Below are positions 8,116-17,628 of a stretch of DNA of 33,580 nt, piece after piece. Both the position numbers and the translations under genes were made by a program. The stretch spans positions 1-33,580 of the forward strand of contig CANIFC010000011.1 in NCBI GenBank assembly GCA_947466695.1, given 5' to 3'. Below the pieces are notes generated by a model. It was given only the letters and a program-made list of their open reading frames with translations, ran no database searches and was not told where the DNA came from. Each line of letters begins with the position of its first letter. The stretch's first letter is position 1. The DNA is from Oxalobacteraceae bacterium. Its GTDB lineage: Bacteria > Pseudomonadota > Gammaproteobacteria > Burkholderiales > Burkholderiaceae_D.

Positions 8116-8856
8116 TCAATCGTCAAACCGTACTGGCTGCCTGATCCAGGCGATGCATGCCAGCAGAAACATGATTCCGGCAAGCCATGTCAGCTTGCGC
8201 CAGGGCTGACCGCCGCTCTTGAGTATCTCGATGCTCTCGATGAATACCGTTTCGCAGGCACCATTGCCGGTGTCCGTACGAATAGTGCTGGTACCCCGTT
8301 TGAAATTGAAGCCATCGTGATGCGAATACTCGGACAGGCTGCCACGAAAATGGATCTGGTCGCCTACCCGTACCTTGCGCAAGACTTTGGCGATCGCCGG
8401 ATTATCGGTCAGCAAGTGATTATTAGAAATCGCGGCCTGATCAAATGCCGCAAAAGCGCGATCTGACCGGGTGCTGAAATTACAGGTAAATTGCCCGCTG
8501 AAAAAATTCAGATCTGCGTACGCGACACTGCGCACATTATTACCCCAGACCACGCACAGATCGACAATATTGAGGCTGTCGTTCCATTCGCGATGGACGT
8601 AATCCCACCAGCTAGCGGCATCGTGCTTGCTCACGACCAGGCCGTACAAGTCATAGTCGTACAGCGGCTGTACCGCATAAGTGACGCCATGACTGATGGC
8701 CGCGAACGCCGGCTGCCGGAGGGCAATCTGTACCGGCTCATCACCAAGTGCCGCCATGAGTTCAGTACGGTCGGGCAACATATCGCTGCGCCACCAGGCA
8801 AGCAAAAAAAGCAAGAGGCTGGTAATGAGAGTCCATCTGATTAAGGTGCGGCGCAT
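8116..8856 (-). CDS. Membrane-anchored protein of unknown function
   Basis: The protein has 246 residues with an N-terminal membrane helix (about 6-22, LIRWTLITSLLLFLLAWW) and a C-terminal one (about 221-238, KLTWLAGIMFLLACIAWI). The ~200 residues between them should face the periplasm and contain three cysteines. I recognise conserved-looking blocks (YDYDLYGLVVSKHDAASWWD, SNNHLLTDNPAIAKVLRKVR, GDQIHFRGSLSEYS) typical of a widespread proteobacterial hypothetical protein, but cannot name a function. The region GDQIHFRGSL resembles a beta-barrel or OB-like strand set. It is a single gene with no obvious operon partner. Confidence 0.8.
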   Translation of the reverse strand: MRRTLIRWTLITSLLLFLLAWWRSDMLPDRTELMAALGDEPVQIALRQPAFAAISHGVTYAVQPLYDYDLYGLVVSKHDAASWWDYVHREWNDSLNIVDLCVVWGNNVRSVAYADLNFFSGQFTCNFSTRSDRAFAAFDQAAISNNHLLTDNPAIAKVLRKVRVGDQIHFRGSLSEYSHHDGFNFKRGTSTIRTDTGNGACETVFIESIEILKSGGQPWRKLTWLAGIMFLLACIAWIRQPVRFDD

Positions 8857-9005
8857 GGCGATATCACGGTGTACAAGAGAGGAACGAGGCCAATTGTAAG
8901 GCCAAATTACGCTAAATACGGGACAAAATACTTGTTGTGACTGTTGCGCGAAAACGTAGCCAAGGCCATCGCTACAACACCACTGTGGTCAGTTACGCTG
9001 AAGAT

Positions 9006-10058
9006 TCAGACCGGCTCACGCTTGCGAAACTCACTCGGACTGACGCCGCACCAACGCCGGAAGGTACGGCTGAAATTGGAGGTGTCCTGATAACCCAGCC
9101 GTTCGGCAATCAGCTCGACCGAATCAGTGCTGTAGCGCAGATGCCAGATTGCCTGATCCTTGCGCCGGGCATCCAGCAGCGCCTGGTAACTACTGCCTTC
9201 CTGCTTGAGTTTGCGCATCAGGGTGCGTGGCGAAACATGGAGCCGGGACGCGACCAGCGCCAGCTCTGGCGGACCGGCGCTGTCACATTCCTTAACGTGC
9301 AGGACGTCTTTCACCCGCTGCGAAAAAGGTGCCAGCGTCACACCGGCCAGCGCCCGGTCACACTCGCGCCGCGCCAGCTCATAGGAGTTACTGTCGGCAG
9401 TCAGGCAGGGCAGATTTAATAGCGTAAGCGGAAAATGGAACGCCAGGCGGGGGCTGTCAAAACGGATCTGGCCGATGCCAAAACGGCGGTATTGATCTGA
9501 CCAGGCAGGCTCGGCAAACGGCAGCTCCAGCGTCATGCCGGCAAAGACGTTACCGACCGCCGTTTCCAACAGGCGCATGAGCGTGGCAAACACGGCGTCA
9601 AGCATGAACTGGCGCACCGCGCCCAACGCGATACGCTCGTTGACGCAGAGTATCGCGCCGGTAGTATTGGCGGCAATACCGGCACTGGCTTCCTGATAGG
9701 TATAGGTCAGTGCATCGACCCGCAGCTGGCCATAATGTGCGATGGTCTGCAACAGCTGGCGCAAGGTAGCGCTGGAAATCGCCGCATGGCCGACCGCACC
9801 ATGCACCGAGACCTGACCATGCATGCCCAGTTCCAGACCAAGCCAGGGGCAATGAAGCCGGCGTTGCGTCGCCAGTATCAGTCGTTCAAACGTTTCCAGC
9901 GTGAGCTCGCGCGGGTCGCTGGCTAACGCGGACCAGAGCAAGCCAGCGTCAGCCAGCACGGCGTCGGCATCAATTCCGCGTTCACGCAACTGCACATACA
10001 GCAGTCGCGCGTAAGCGGGATGCAGCGAACCGGCCTGGACGATTTTGCTCAGTGGCAT
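9006..10058 (-). CDS. AraC-family transcriptional regulator (long N-terminal domain type)
   Basis: The protein has 350 residues if started at MPLSKIVQAGSLHPAYARLL (10058). The frame stays open to an ATG at 10148, but those 30 residues do not look like the family. Neither start has a good Shine-Dalgarno site. Residues about 10-200 match the Arabinose_bd-type N-terminal domain of OruR/ArgR-like AraC regulators (GIDADAVLADAGL, HGAVGHAAISSATLRQLLQ). Residues about 255-348 form the double helix-turn-helix, with ELALVASRLHVSPRTLMRKLKQEG and SVELIAERLGYQDTSNFSRTFRRWCGVSPSEFRK. The target is unknown; neighbouring genes on both sides are on the minus strand. Confidence 0.88.
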   Translation of the reverse strand: MPLSKIVQAGSLHPAYARLLYVQLRERGIDADAVLADAGLLWSALASDPRELTLETFERLILATQRRLHCPWLGLELGMHGQVSVHGAVGHAAISSATLRQLLQTIAHYGQLRVDALTYTYQEASAGIAANTTGAILCVNERIALGAVRQFMLDAVFATLMRLLETAVGNVFAGMTLELPFAEPAWSDQYRRFGIGQIRFDSPRLAFHFPLTLLNLPCLTADSNSYELARRECDRALAGVTLAPFSQRVKDVLHVKECDSAGPPELALVASRLHVSPRTLMRKLKQEGSSYQALLDARRKDQAIWHLRYSTDSVELIAERLGYQDTSNFSRTFRRWCGVSPSEFRKREPV

Positions 10059-10244
10059 ACGGAGTCTATGGAAAAATAAGCGTGGCAACCATACTAACAA
10101 ATACCGTGGGCTATGGGGGCGATTAAAATCGCTCTTTACGCTGTCCATCTAAATTGCAGCAGAATGATTTTCATCAGTCCTGCAAGCGCCTTAATGGGTA
10201 ATCCGCAGGGCATTTACCAGCCAAAGTTCTTTTACGCACACGTT

Positions 10245-11174
10245 TTACAACAGCTCGCCGGAGGGATTGAATACCGAACGCTCGCTGGCGGCCAGACGAA
10301 GCAACTCATCCACCGTGACCCGTACTTTCGGCTGGTGGTGCCAGGTTTTTTGCCAGAGGACGTGAATCGGCATTGCGCCACCAGAAAGTGTGGTGAGGAC
10401 AGGCGTCAGCGCCCCGCTACGCAGCGCATCGCCAGCCAGCCAGGTGGGTAACTGTGCCAGTCCGCAGCCCGCAACGCAGGCATAAAGCAGGCCATCGCCA
10501 TCGGTCAGCTCATGGCGAAAGGCGATTTCGTGAAGCTCGGTATCGCCTTGATTGTTCTTGAGCAGCCAGGTCGGCCGGTGTTCCCGGCGCGCGCCAATCA
10601 GGCAGTCATGGCTGGCGAGATCTTCGCGCCGGGCCGGAATACCGCGCTGTTTCAGATAGGCCGGCGAAGCACAGATGACCATGCGTTGTTCACCGAGGCG
10701 GCGGGCGACGAGATCCGGGTAATCAGCCAGTTCACCAATACGTACGGCCAGGTCTATCCCTTCGCTCACCATGTCAACGGTGCGGTCGCGCAGCGACACT
10801 GACAGGTTTAATCCGGCATGGCGCAGGCCAAGATTCAACAAGGACGGCAAGATATGGCGCCGCCCGAACGTCGTCGGCAAATCGATGCGCAGCAGGCCAA
10901 CGGGCTGCTCGTGTCCCGTCGCCAAAAAGGCTTCCGAGTGATCCAGTTCTTCAAGGATGCGTTGACAGCTGAGCAGATAGGTTTCGCCTGCCGTGGTCAG
11001 GTCGATCCGTCTCGTTGTCCGGTGCAACAATTGCACACCCAGACGGGTTTCAAGCCGGGTAATACTTTTCCCTACGGCCGAGCCGGTTACGCCCAGCTCA
11101 AACGCTGCGGCAGTGAAACTACCGCCTCTGGCGACGGCGACAAATTCCCGGATCCCGGTAAATCGATGGTCCAT
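10245..11174 (-). CDS. LysR-family transcriptional regulator
   Basis: The protein has 309 residues. An N-terminal winged helix-turn-helix (residues 1-60: FVAVARGGSFTAAAFELGVT, SAVGKSITRLETRLGVQLLHRT) is followed by a LysR substrate-binding domain (about 90-295, with LRIDLPTTFGRRHILPSL and VRIGELADYPDLVARRLGE). It is divergent from the MDR oxidoreductase at 11364. This is the classic arrangement in which a LysR protein controls its divergent neighbour, so I infer that gene as its target. The inducer is unknown. Confidence 0.92.
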   Translation of the reverse strand: MDHRFTGIREFVAVARGGSFTAAAFELGVTGSAVGKSITRLETRLGVQLLHRTTRRIDLTTAGETYLLSCQRILEELDHSEAFLATGHEQPVGLLRIDLPTTFGRRHILPSLLNLGLRHAGLNLSVSLRDRTVDMVSEGIDLAVRIGELADYPDLVARRLGEQRMVICASPAYLKQRGIPARREDLASHDCLIGARREHRPTWLLKNNQGDTELHEIAFRHELTDGDGLLYACVAGCGLAQLPTWLAGDALRSGALTPVLTTLSGGAMPIHVLWQKTWHHQPKVRVTVDELLRLAASERSVFNPSGELL

Positions 11175-11299
11175 GGTAAGCCTATTATGGAATTTTAAGA
11201 TGAAGTGTCGAGAATTTTACCTACTTACTGGCGCATCAGGAATCAATTACACTGGTTCAACGGTACGGGAACCCACAGTCAACCCGAAGCACAACAAAC

Positions 11300-11335
11300 A
11301 AAACCCACAAAACCCACAACACCCACAACACACAT
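11300..11335. repeat. Four tandem 9-bp units before the MDR gene
   Basis: AAAACCCAC, AAAACCCAC, AACACCCAC and AACACACAT lie head to tail and end 28 bases before the ATG at 11364. They sit between the divergent LysR gene and its probable target, in the transcript leader or operator region. Confidence 0.8.
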
Positions 11336-11363
11336 CACCGATATCTGCGAACTGGAGAGAAAA

Positions 11364-12377
11364 ATGAAAGCATGGCTATTGAAAGACTTTGGCTTAAAAA
11401 ATTTGCATCTTGAAGAAGTCCCTACCCCCGTACCCCAGGCCGGGGAATTGCTGGTGAAAGTGGGAGCGGTATCCTTGAATTACCGCGACAAGGCCATAGT
11501 CGACGGCATCTATGAACCACTCAAAGTACCCAAGCCATTGATTCCGGTATCGGACGCGGCTGGCGTCGTTGTTGCCATCGGTCAGGGCGTAAGTCGCTTC
11601 AAAGTCGGTGAGCGTGTCAATTCGACGCTGTACTCGCGCTGGATAGACGGCCCTCCCGGTCCGGACGAGCCGGACTATTGCTTCGGTTCCCCACTGCCAG
11701 GGGGACTTGCCGAATATATGATCATCCATGAAGAAAGCGCAGTCAGGGCACCGACCATGATGAGCGACGTAGATGCCGCGACCCTGCCTATTGCAGCACT
11801 GACCGCGTGGTATGCCCTGATGGATATCGGCAACTTGCAAGCGGGCCAGACCGTTCTGGTCCAGGGTACCGGTGGCGTCTCCATTTTTGCCGCGCAGATC
11901 GCTCTGGCACAAGGGGCACGCGTCATCGTCACATCGAGCAGTGACGCCAATCTTGCCAGGGTACAGGCGATGGGTGTCAGCGCTGGCATCAACTATAAAA
12001 CCCATCCGGACTGGGAGCAAAAAGTGCTGGAGCTTACTGACGGCAAAGGTGTCGATATCACCATCGATGTGGCTGGCGGTAATGGCCTGAACCAGTCAGT
12101 CGCGGCGACCAAGGTCACCGGCATGATTACCCAGGTGGGCTTCCTGAACGGGCAGACGACGGCACTCAACCTGATGCCACTGATCTTCCGGCAAACCACG
12201 ATACGCGGTATCGCAGTGGCCCCGCGTTCTTCCTTTGAGCGCATGATCCCGTTTTTTGATCAGCATCAGATCAAGCCGGTGATCGACCATGTCTACGCCT
12301 TTGACGAAGCCATCAAGGCCTATGAGCATCTGACCAGGGGCGCGTTTGGAAAAATCGTGATCAAGATCGCGGATTAA
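11364..12377 (+). CDS. Zinc-independent MDR alcohol dehydrogenase/quinone-oxidoreductase-like enzyme
   Basis: The protein has 337 residues and belongs to the medium-chain dehydrogenase/reductase family. The GroES-like N-terminal domain covers about 1-120 (KAWLLKDFGLKNLHLEEVPTP, NYRDKAIVDGIY). The Rossmann domain, about 140-280, carries the nucleotide motif VLVQGTGGVSIFAAQIALA. The usual catalytic-zinc cysteine is replaced (SLNYRD), and no structural-zinc cysteine cluster is present, so it is a zinc-free reductase that probably uses NADPH. The start at 11364 has GGAGAG just upstream; the longer open frame from 11205 passes through the 9-bp tandem repeat and is not credible protein. The divergent LysR gene is the likely regulator. 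The substrate is unknown. Confidence 0.88.
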   Translation: MKAWLLKDFGLKNLHLEEVPTPVPQAGELLVKVGAVSLNYRDKAIVDGIYEPLKVPKPLIPVSDAAGVVVAIGQGVSRFKVGERVNSTLYSRWIDGPPGPDEPDYCFGSPLPGGLAEYMIIHEESAVRAPTMMSDVDAATLPIAALTAWYALMDIGNLQAGQTVLVQGTGGVSIFAAQIALAQGARVIVTSSSDANLARVQAMGVSAGINYKTHPDWEQKVLELTDGKGVDITIDVAGGNGLNQSVAATKVTGMITQVGFLNGQTTALNLMPLIFRQTTIRGIAVAPRSSFERMIPFFDQHQIKPVIDHVYAFDEAIKAYEHLTRGAFGKIVIKIAD

Positions 12378-12791
12378 TCAGGCATGAGCTCTTGGCCCGG
12401 CAGCTCTTTATAGCCGCCGGGCCAAGAGCTCAAAACTCCGGTTGAGCGAGTAATTTGGCATCATGTCAAACGTTAAAAATCATATTTCGTGAATGGCAGG
12501 TGGCAAATGGGGGTAATCAGTCGAATTTTGCCTGTCGCACTAACCGCAGGGGAAACCAGCTGATCGCCGAACTTTATTTTAATTTTGTCAACTTAATTAG
12601 TATAATGAAAACGATAGCATGTTTTAATCGTTAATCCGCCGCACACTACTTGTGGATATTCGCCTCAGAAGACCGGCAACGCGCAAGCCATTATCAATTG
12701 TTACCTCGCGCCGGAGTATCAGTTGCGTGACGATGTATCGCTAAAAAAACAATGTCTCCCATGACGCCAGATGTACGTCAGATAGAAAGCG
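12378..12791. other. Gap with a large hairpin and a possible promoter
   Basis: After the MDR stop there is a 17-bp perfect inverted repeat (listed separately). A TATAAT at 12601-12606, in a very AT-rich stretch, may be the -10 of the next gene, which would give a leader of about 185 bases; the -35 is weak. I see no coding sequence here. Confidence 0.4.
12385..12432. terminator. 17-bp perfect hairpin downstream of the MDR gene
   Basis: TGAGCTCTTGGCCCGGC at 12385-12401 pairs perfectly with 12416-12432, leaving a 14-base loop. It starts seven bases after the MDR stop codon. No T-run follows, so it is either an atypical terminator, an mRNA 3'-end stabiliser or a DNA-binding palindrome. Confidence 0.55.
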
Positions 12792-13823
12792 ATGATGAAT
12801 CTTACGCGGAAAAATTTAGGCGAAGCCGTCAATAAAAACATCCTTTCGGCCAGCCAGGCTGATGCCCTTTTTGATTTTCTTCAAGAACAAACCCACGACA
12901 CGCCCCGCTTTACTTTCACGCATGTGCTCTATTACCTCGGTGGGCTGGTCGCTATCGGTGCGATGACCTTGTTCATGAACCTGGGCTGGGAGTCTTTTGG
13001 CGGCGCGGGAATACTTCTTATTTCATTAGTGTACGCAACGCTTGGCTTAAAGATGACGAACGTTTTTGCCGCCAGGAACCTTCCTATCCCCGCGGGAATA
13101 AGTGCGACCTTTGTCGTCTGTTTAACTCCCTTGGCAATCTATGGCCTTCAGCAATGGCTGGGCGTCTGGCCGGATGAGAGCGTCTACCGGGATTATCATC
13201 GCTACATAAAATGGCACTGGCTGTATATGGAGCTTGCTACCTTGGCGGTTGGTGTTGTGGTGGCGTGGAAATATCCATACCCATTTTTGATCATGCCCAT
13301 TGCAGTCACACTTTGGTATATGTCGATGGATATTACAGCGATGATTTCAGGTGGTGACAACAACTGGGAGCTCAGGAAATTAGTCTCGCTCTATGCGGGG
13401 CTACTGATGATATGTCTCGCTTTTTGGATTGATGTCAGATCCCGGCATCAAGCTGATTACGCCTTCTGGATTTATATGTTTGGCGTAACCGCATTCTGGG
13501 GCGGTCTTTCCTTGCAGAATTCGGAGTTCGAGTTATCCAAATTCATCTATTTTTGCATTAATCTCGTCATGATTGGCGTGGGAGTCGTGTTAGTGCGGAG
13601 AGTATTTGTTGTGTTTGGTGCACTCGGTAGTTGCGGCTATATTGCTCACCTGGCCTATGATGTTTTTAAAGATAGCTGGTTGTTCCCGATAGCCTTGACA
13701 GTGATCGGATTAGGTATTATCTACCTTGGAATTCTTTGGCAAAAGCATGAAAAAGCCATTACTGAAAAATCACGAAGAATGCTTCCGCTTGCATTGAGAG
13801 AATTATTGGAGGCGAGGTCGTGA
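12792..13823 (+). CDS. Polytopic membrane protein, DUF2157/DUF4401-like
   Basis: The protein has 343 residues. A cytoplasmic N-terminal segment of about 45 residues (MMNLTRKNLGEAVNKNILSA, then SQADALFDFLQEQ) resembles the short helical head of DUF2157 proteins, which often reads as an 'uncharacterised membrane protein' signature. It is followed by about nine to ten hydrophobic helices, for example VLYYLGGLVAIGAMTLFMNL, GISATFVVCLTPLAIYGL and SWLFPIALTVIGLGIIYLGI. The family has no established function. It lies alone, convergent with eutC downstream. Two adjacent ATG codons at 12792 and 12795 are both possible starts. Confidence 0.75.
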   Translation: MMNLTRKNLGEAVNKNILSASQADALFDFLQEQTHDTPRFTFTHVLYYLGGLVAIGAMTLFMNLGWESFGGAGILLISLVYATLGLKMTNVFAARNLPIPAGISATFVVCLTPLAIYGLQQWLGVWPDESVYRDYHRYIKWHWLYMELATLAVGVVVAWKYPYPFLIMPIAVTLWYMSMDITAMISGGDNNWELRKLVSLYAGLLMICLAFWIDVRSRHQADYAFWIYMFGVTAFWGGLSLQNSEFELSKFIYFCINLVMIGVGVVLVRRVFVVFGALGSCGYIAHLAYDVFKDSWLFPIALTVIGLGIIYLGILWQKHEKAITEKSRRMLPLALRELLEARS

Positions 13824-13873
13824 CCAAGTTTGCAGACTGATCCGGATCACGCCCTATTGCTGTTCAAGATTGC

Positions 13874-14704
13874 TCACAGCAAGAATTTTGCGTTCGCAAC
13901 CTCAAGCTGCGCGTCGCCCGGGGTCTCGTCCTTGAGCGCGATACCGGACAGCTGACGCTGGCGCGATTGCGTCAGCAGGTAGTGCAGCCGGAACGCCGCT
14001 TCGTCGTAGCCCAGGCCGGCTGGCCGCACGTTCGAGATGCAATTGCGGCTGGCATCCGTGAGCCCGGTGCGGGGCGCCCAGGTCAGGTACAAGCCCATAC
14101 TGTCGGGTGAACTCAGGCCAGGTCGTTCACCGATCAGGACCACGACTGCGCGCGCGCCCAGTAACTGGCCGATCTCGTCACCGATCGCAACCCGTCCCTG
14201 CCGCACAATCGTGATGGGTGCCAGCGTCCATTTTTCCTGCGCCAGGCGTACCATCAGCCGCTGTAAAAAGGGCACTGCGTTTTGCCCGATCGCCAGCGCT
14301 GACAAGCCGTCCGCAATGACGATGGCCAGATCGTAGGGCAGGTCACCCGGTTCGCTGGCGGGCCGGCTTTCCTGAGCTAAATTGAGCAGTGACTGGCGCG
14401 ACACGGTATCGAGCTTGCGCCCCAGATCTGGCCGCTGCAGGTAGGTCGTGCGGTTTTCTGCCGCGCTGCCCAGTGCCATGACCGGCAGCGCCAGCGGCGG
14501 AGTAAACGACTGTTCCAGGGTCTGCACCAGCGCCGGTACATCCAGTTCCTGATGGACCGCGTCGCGGGCGCGGGCATGCGCCAGCTGGAACGCCAGCTGC
14601 GCCCCGGTGGGCTGACTGACACCGGTACGGCCCAGCGCAATGCGGGCGGCGGTGAACTGGCGCAAGGCTTGCCAGGGATTGGCGATTACGGGGTCATCAC
14701 TCAT
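13874..14704 (-). CDS. eutC: Ethanolamine ammonia-lyase small (light) subunit
   Basis: The protein has 276 residues, a normal length for EutC. With EutB it forms the adenosylcobalamin-dependent lyase that turns ethanolamine into acetaldehyde and ammonia. Family blocks visible are the N-terminal [20 protein letters not shown], then [40 protein letters not shown] and the C-terminal [20 protein letters not shown]. It lies 54 bases downstream of eutB on the same strand and closes the permease-eutB-eutC set. The start at 14704 ([15 protein letters not shown]) matches the usual family N-terminus. Confidence 0.95.
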   Translation of the reverse strand: MSDDPVIANPWQALRQFTAARIALGRTGVSQPTGAQLAFQLAHARARDAVHQELDVPALVQTLEQSFTPPLALPVMALGSAAENRTTYLQRPDLGRKLDTVSRQSLLNLAQESRPASEPGDLPYDLAIVIADGLSALAIGQNAVPFLQRLMVRLAQEKWTLAPITIVRQGRVAIGDEIGQLLGARAVVVLIGERPGLSSPDSMGLYLTWAPRTGLTDASRNCISNVRPAGLGYDEAAFRLHYLLTQSRQRQLSGIALKDETPGDAQLEVANAKFLL

Positions 14705-14758
14705 GTCTGCTCACCCAGTGGTCATTGCCTGACTGTTCAATTTTATTTGCTGGCCGGT

Positions 14759-16150
14759 TCATGACAGGCGTCGCAATGCCTGTAAAAAAGGAGCTGGCAA
14801 CGTCTCGCCCTGCATGATCCGGCCATCATCGGCAAAAATCTGCATGCGTTTTAGCCAGGCCTCAAATTCGGGAGCCGGTGTCAGTCCCAGCACACGGCGC
14901 GCATACAGCGCGTCATGGAACGAGGTCGTCTGGTAGTTAAGCATGATGTCATCCGAACCCGGTATGCCCATCACAAAGTTGCAACCGGCAGCGCCCAGCA
15001 TGGTCAGCAGCACATCCATGTCATCCTGATCGGCCTCGGCATGGTTGGTATAGCAGACGTCGCAGCCCATGGGCAAGCCCATTAATTTGGCGCAAAAATG
15101 GTCTTCCAGGCCGGCGCGAAGTATTTGTTTGCCGTCGTACAGATACTCCGGGCCAATGAAGCCCACTACGGTATTGACCAGCAGCGGTTTGAACTGGCGC
15201 GCCACCGCATAGGCGCGTGCCTCGCAGGTTTGCTGGTCAACGCCATGATGGGCATTGGCCGACAAGGCACTGCCCTGACCGGTTTCAAAATACATGACGT
15301 TGTCGCCGGTGGTGCCGCGCCCTAGCGACAAGGCGGCCTGCCGCGCCTCATCGAGTAACGCCAGGTTCACGCCAAAGCTGCGGTTGGCCGCCTCGGTACC
15401 GGCGATCGACTGAAACACCAGGTCAACCGGCGCGCCACGCTCAATGGCAGCGAGGGTATTGGTGACATGCGTGAGGACGCAGGACTGGGTCGGAATGGCG
15501 TAGCGGTCAATGATGTCATCGAGCATGGTAACGAGCCGGATCACCTGTGCGACATTGTCGGTGGCCGGGTTGATGCCGATCACGGCGTCACCACTACCGT
15601 ACAACAGGCCGTCAAGCACCACGGCCGCAATGCCCGAGGCGTCGTCCGTCGGGTGATTCGGTTGCAGCCGCGTCGAGAGCGTATTTGGCAGGCCGATCGT
15701 GTTGCGAAAGCGCGTCACGACACGGCACTTTCTGGCGACCAGCACCAGATCCTGTATGCGCATGATCTTGCACACGGCGGCCGCCATTTCCGGCGTGATA
15801 CCGGGCGCGACTGCACTCAGCATGGCAGTGTCAACCGCGTCGCTCAGCAGCCAGTTACGCAGGTCGCCGACCGTCAGGTGGCGGATCAGCGCAAAAGCCT
15901 TGCTGTCATGCCCGTCGATAATGAGGCGGGTGACCTCGTCGTTTTCGTAAGGGATAACCATGACATTGAGAAAGGTCGTCAGCGGCAACGCCGCCAAGGC
16001 CATTTGCGCCGCCACCCGCTCTTCGGCGCTCCCCGCTGCCAGACCAGCGAGATAATCGCCCGAGCGGCCCGGCGTGGCTTTCGCCATCAACTCGCGTAAG
16101 TCATGAAACAAATAGGTCTTGCTGCCGACCATGTGCGCAAACAGGCTCAT
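14759..16150 (-). CDS. eutB: Ethanolamine ammonia-lyase large (heavy) subunit
   Basis: The protein has 463 residues, close to E. coli EutB (453). It is the catalytic TIM-barrel subunit that binds ethanolamine and, with EutC, adenosylcobalamin. Conserved blocks are GDAVIGINPATDN (about 205-215), VFQSIAGTEAANRSFGVNL, YFETGQGSALSANAHHG and LPMGCDVCYTNHAEADQDD. The start at 16150 has GGGAGA six bases upstream. The gene follows the permease by 83 bases on the minus strand. Neither the reactivase gene eutA nor any microcompartment shell gene accompanies it, so this is the compact cytosolic form of the pathway. The acetaldehyde dehydrogenase must be encoded elsewhere. Confidence 0.96.
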   Translation of the reverse strand: MSLFAHMVGSKTYLFHDLRELMAKATPGRSGDYLAGLAAGSAEERVAAQMALAALPLTTFLNVMVIPYENDEVTRLIIDGHDSKAFALIRHLTVGDLRNWLLSDAVDTAMLSAVAPGITPEMAAAVCKIMRIQDLVLVARKCRVVTRFRNTIGLPNTLSTRLQPNHPTDDASGIAAVVLDGLLYGSGDAVIGINPATDNVAQVIRLVTMLDDIIDRYAIPTQSCVLTHVTNTLAAIERGAPVDLVFQSIAGTEAANRSFGVNLALLDEARQAALSLGRGTTGDNVMYFETGQGSALSANAHHGVDQQTCEARAYAVARQFKPLLVNTVVGFIGPEYLYDGKQILRAGLEDHFCAKLMGLPMGCDVCYTNHAEADQDDMDVLLTMLGAAGCNFVMGIPGSDDIMLNYQTTSFHDALYARRVLGLTPAPEFEAWLKRMQIFADDGRIMQGETLPAPFLQALRRLS

Positions 16151-16233
16151 GTTTCTCCCTTCTGTAGATTGCTGCAGACTTTTTCAGTCTAGCGGAAAAG
16201 AACCATGCGCCGCTTGAATAAAATAGCCTGTCC

Positions 16234-17628
16234 TTATTGAACGACATCGCCCGCGGCCATCTCGGCGAGCTGTTCCCGGCTATTTTTTGTCAGCAGGAAA
16301 AAGACATAGCCGAGCGCGAGAAAGCCGGCAAAGATGGCGAAAATCAGCGGATTATAATAAATCATCGTTGCCATGCAGACCGTTGCACCGAACAGCGCAA
16401 AAGCCGGAAAATACGGATAGAACGGGGCCCGGAACGGACGCACCATATCCGGCGCGCAGCGACGTAACTTAAACAGGCTGAGCATGCTGATGAGGTACAT
16501 GGTGATGGCACCAAATACCGACATCGTGACGATATTGGCTGTCAGCGTCTGGCCACCGATCTCAATGAGTCCGTCGCTGTAAATGGCGGCAATGCCGATC
16601 ACGCCACCGGCCAGCACGGCGCGGTGCGGCGTATTGAAACGCGGATGAATTTTAGCGAGAAAATGGGGCAGGTAACCCTCTCTGGCCAGCGCAAAGATCT
16701 GCCTTGAATAACCCAGAATGATGCCGTGGAACGAGGCGATCAGACCAAACAAGCCTAGCCAGACCAGCATATGGAGCCAGTTGCTGTTCTCGCCGACAAT
16801 GAGCTTCATCGCCTGCGGCAGGGGATCGTTGATATTGGCCAGTTTGGTCCAGTCACCGGCACCGCCGGCAAACACCATCACACCCACGGCCAGCACCACC
16901 AGCGTCAATATGCCGGTGATGTAGGCGATCGGGATCGAGCGTTTCGGGTCCTTGGCTTCTTCGGCGGCCATCGCCACGCCCTCGATCGCCAGAAAAAACC
17001 AGATCGCAAACGGAATCGCGGCAAACATGCCAGGTACCGAAGCGAGGCTGAAACTGTCCTGGCCAGACCAGCCGCCCCGGGTGAAATTGGCCATGGAAAA
17101 ACCCGGTGCCACCACGCCCATGAAAACAAGCAGTTCAAAAATAGCCAGCAATGCCATCAGTAATTCAAAGGTCGCTGCCACCTGCACGCCAACAATATTG
17201 AGCGTCATGAAGACCGCATAGGCACCGACCGCCGCCAGTTTCGGGTCAAGAGCGGGAAACTGTACATTGAGATACGCGCCGATCGCCAGCGCAATGGCCG
17301 GTGGCGCAAAGACGAACTCGATCAGTGTCGCAGCGCCGGCGAGATAACCACCGGCCGGACCAAACGCCGCCTTGCTGTAGGCAAACGGCCCGCCCGCATG
17401 CGGGATGGAGGTGGTCAGCTCGGTAAAACTGAAGATGAACGTAGTGTACATGGCGGCGATAAAGATCGCCGTCACGGTAAAGCCCAGCGTACCGGCCGAG
17501 GCCCAGCCGTAGCTCCAGCCAAAGTACTCGCCGGAAATCACCAGGCCGACGGCAATGCCCCATAGCTGTAGCGTACTCAGGGTCTGTTTGAGGGCTGGCG
17601 CCGCGCCCGATACCTTGTTCGATGTCAT
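16234..17628 (-). CDS. eat: Ethanolamine permease (APC superfamily)
   Basis: The protein has 464 residues from the ATG at 17628, which is preceded by AGGAAA; the frame opens 19 codons earlier without a good site. It has about twelve membrane helices of the amino acid-polyamine-organocation family. Typical Eat blocks are LWGIAVGLVISGEYFGWSYG, HAGGPFAYSKAAFGPAGGYL, AIWFFLAIEGVAMAAEEAKD and ASFHGIILGYSRQIFALARE. Its role is ethanolamine uptake across the inner membrane, feeding EutBC encoded just downstream. The divergent EutR-like regulator starts 351 bases away. Confidence 0.93.
   Translation of the reverse strand: MTSNKVSGAAPALKQTLSTLQLWGIAVGLVISGEYFGWSYGWASAGTLGFTVTAIFIAAMYTTFIFSFTELTTSIPHAGGPFAYSKAAFGPAGGYLAGAATLIEFVFAPPAIALAIGAYLNVQFPALDPKLAAVGAYAVFMTLNIVGVQVAATFELLMALLAIFELLVFMGVVAPGFSMANFTRGGWSGQDSFSLASVPGMFAAIPFAIWFFLAIEGVAMAAEEAKDPKRSIPIAYITGILTLVVLAVGVMVFAGGAGDWTKLANINDPLPQAMKLIVGENSNWLHMLVWLGLFGLIASFHGIILGYSRQIFALAREGYLPHFLAKIHPRFNTPHRAVLAGGVIGIAAIYSDGLIEIGGQTLTANIVTMSVFGAITMYLISMLSLFKLRRCAPDMVRPFRAPFYPYFPAFALFGATVCMATMIYYNPLIFAIFAGFLALGYVFFLLTKNSREQLAEMAAGDVVQ

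Noticed and set aside
11205-11363. N-terminal extension of the MDR oxidoreductase
   Set aside because: It passes through a tandem repeat, and a good ribosome site precedes the ATG at 11364.
14037-16099. Plus-strand open frames across eutB and eutC
   Set aside because: They are shadows of the eut genes. Their sequences have no recognisable motifs, and both minus-strand frames match EutB and EutC over their full length.
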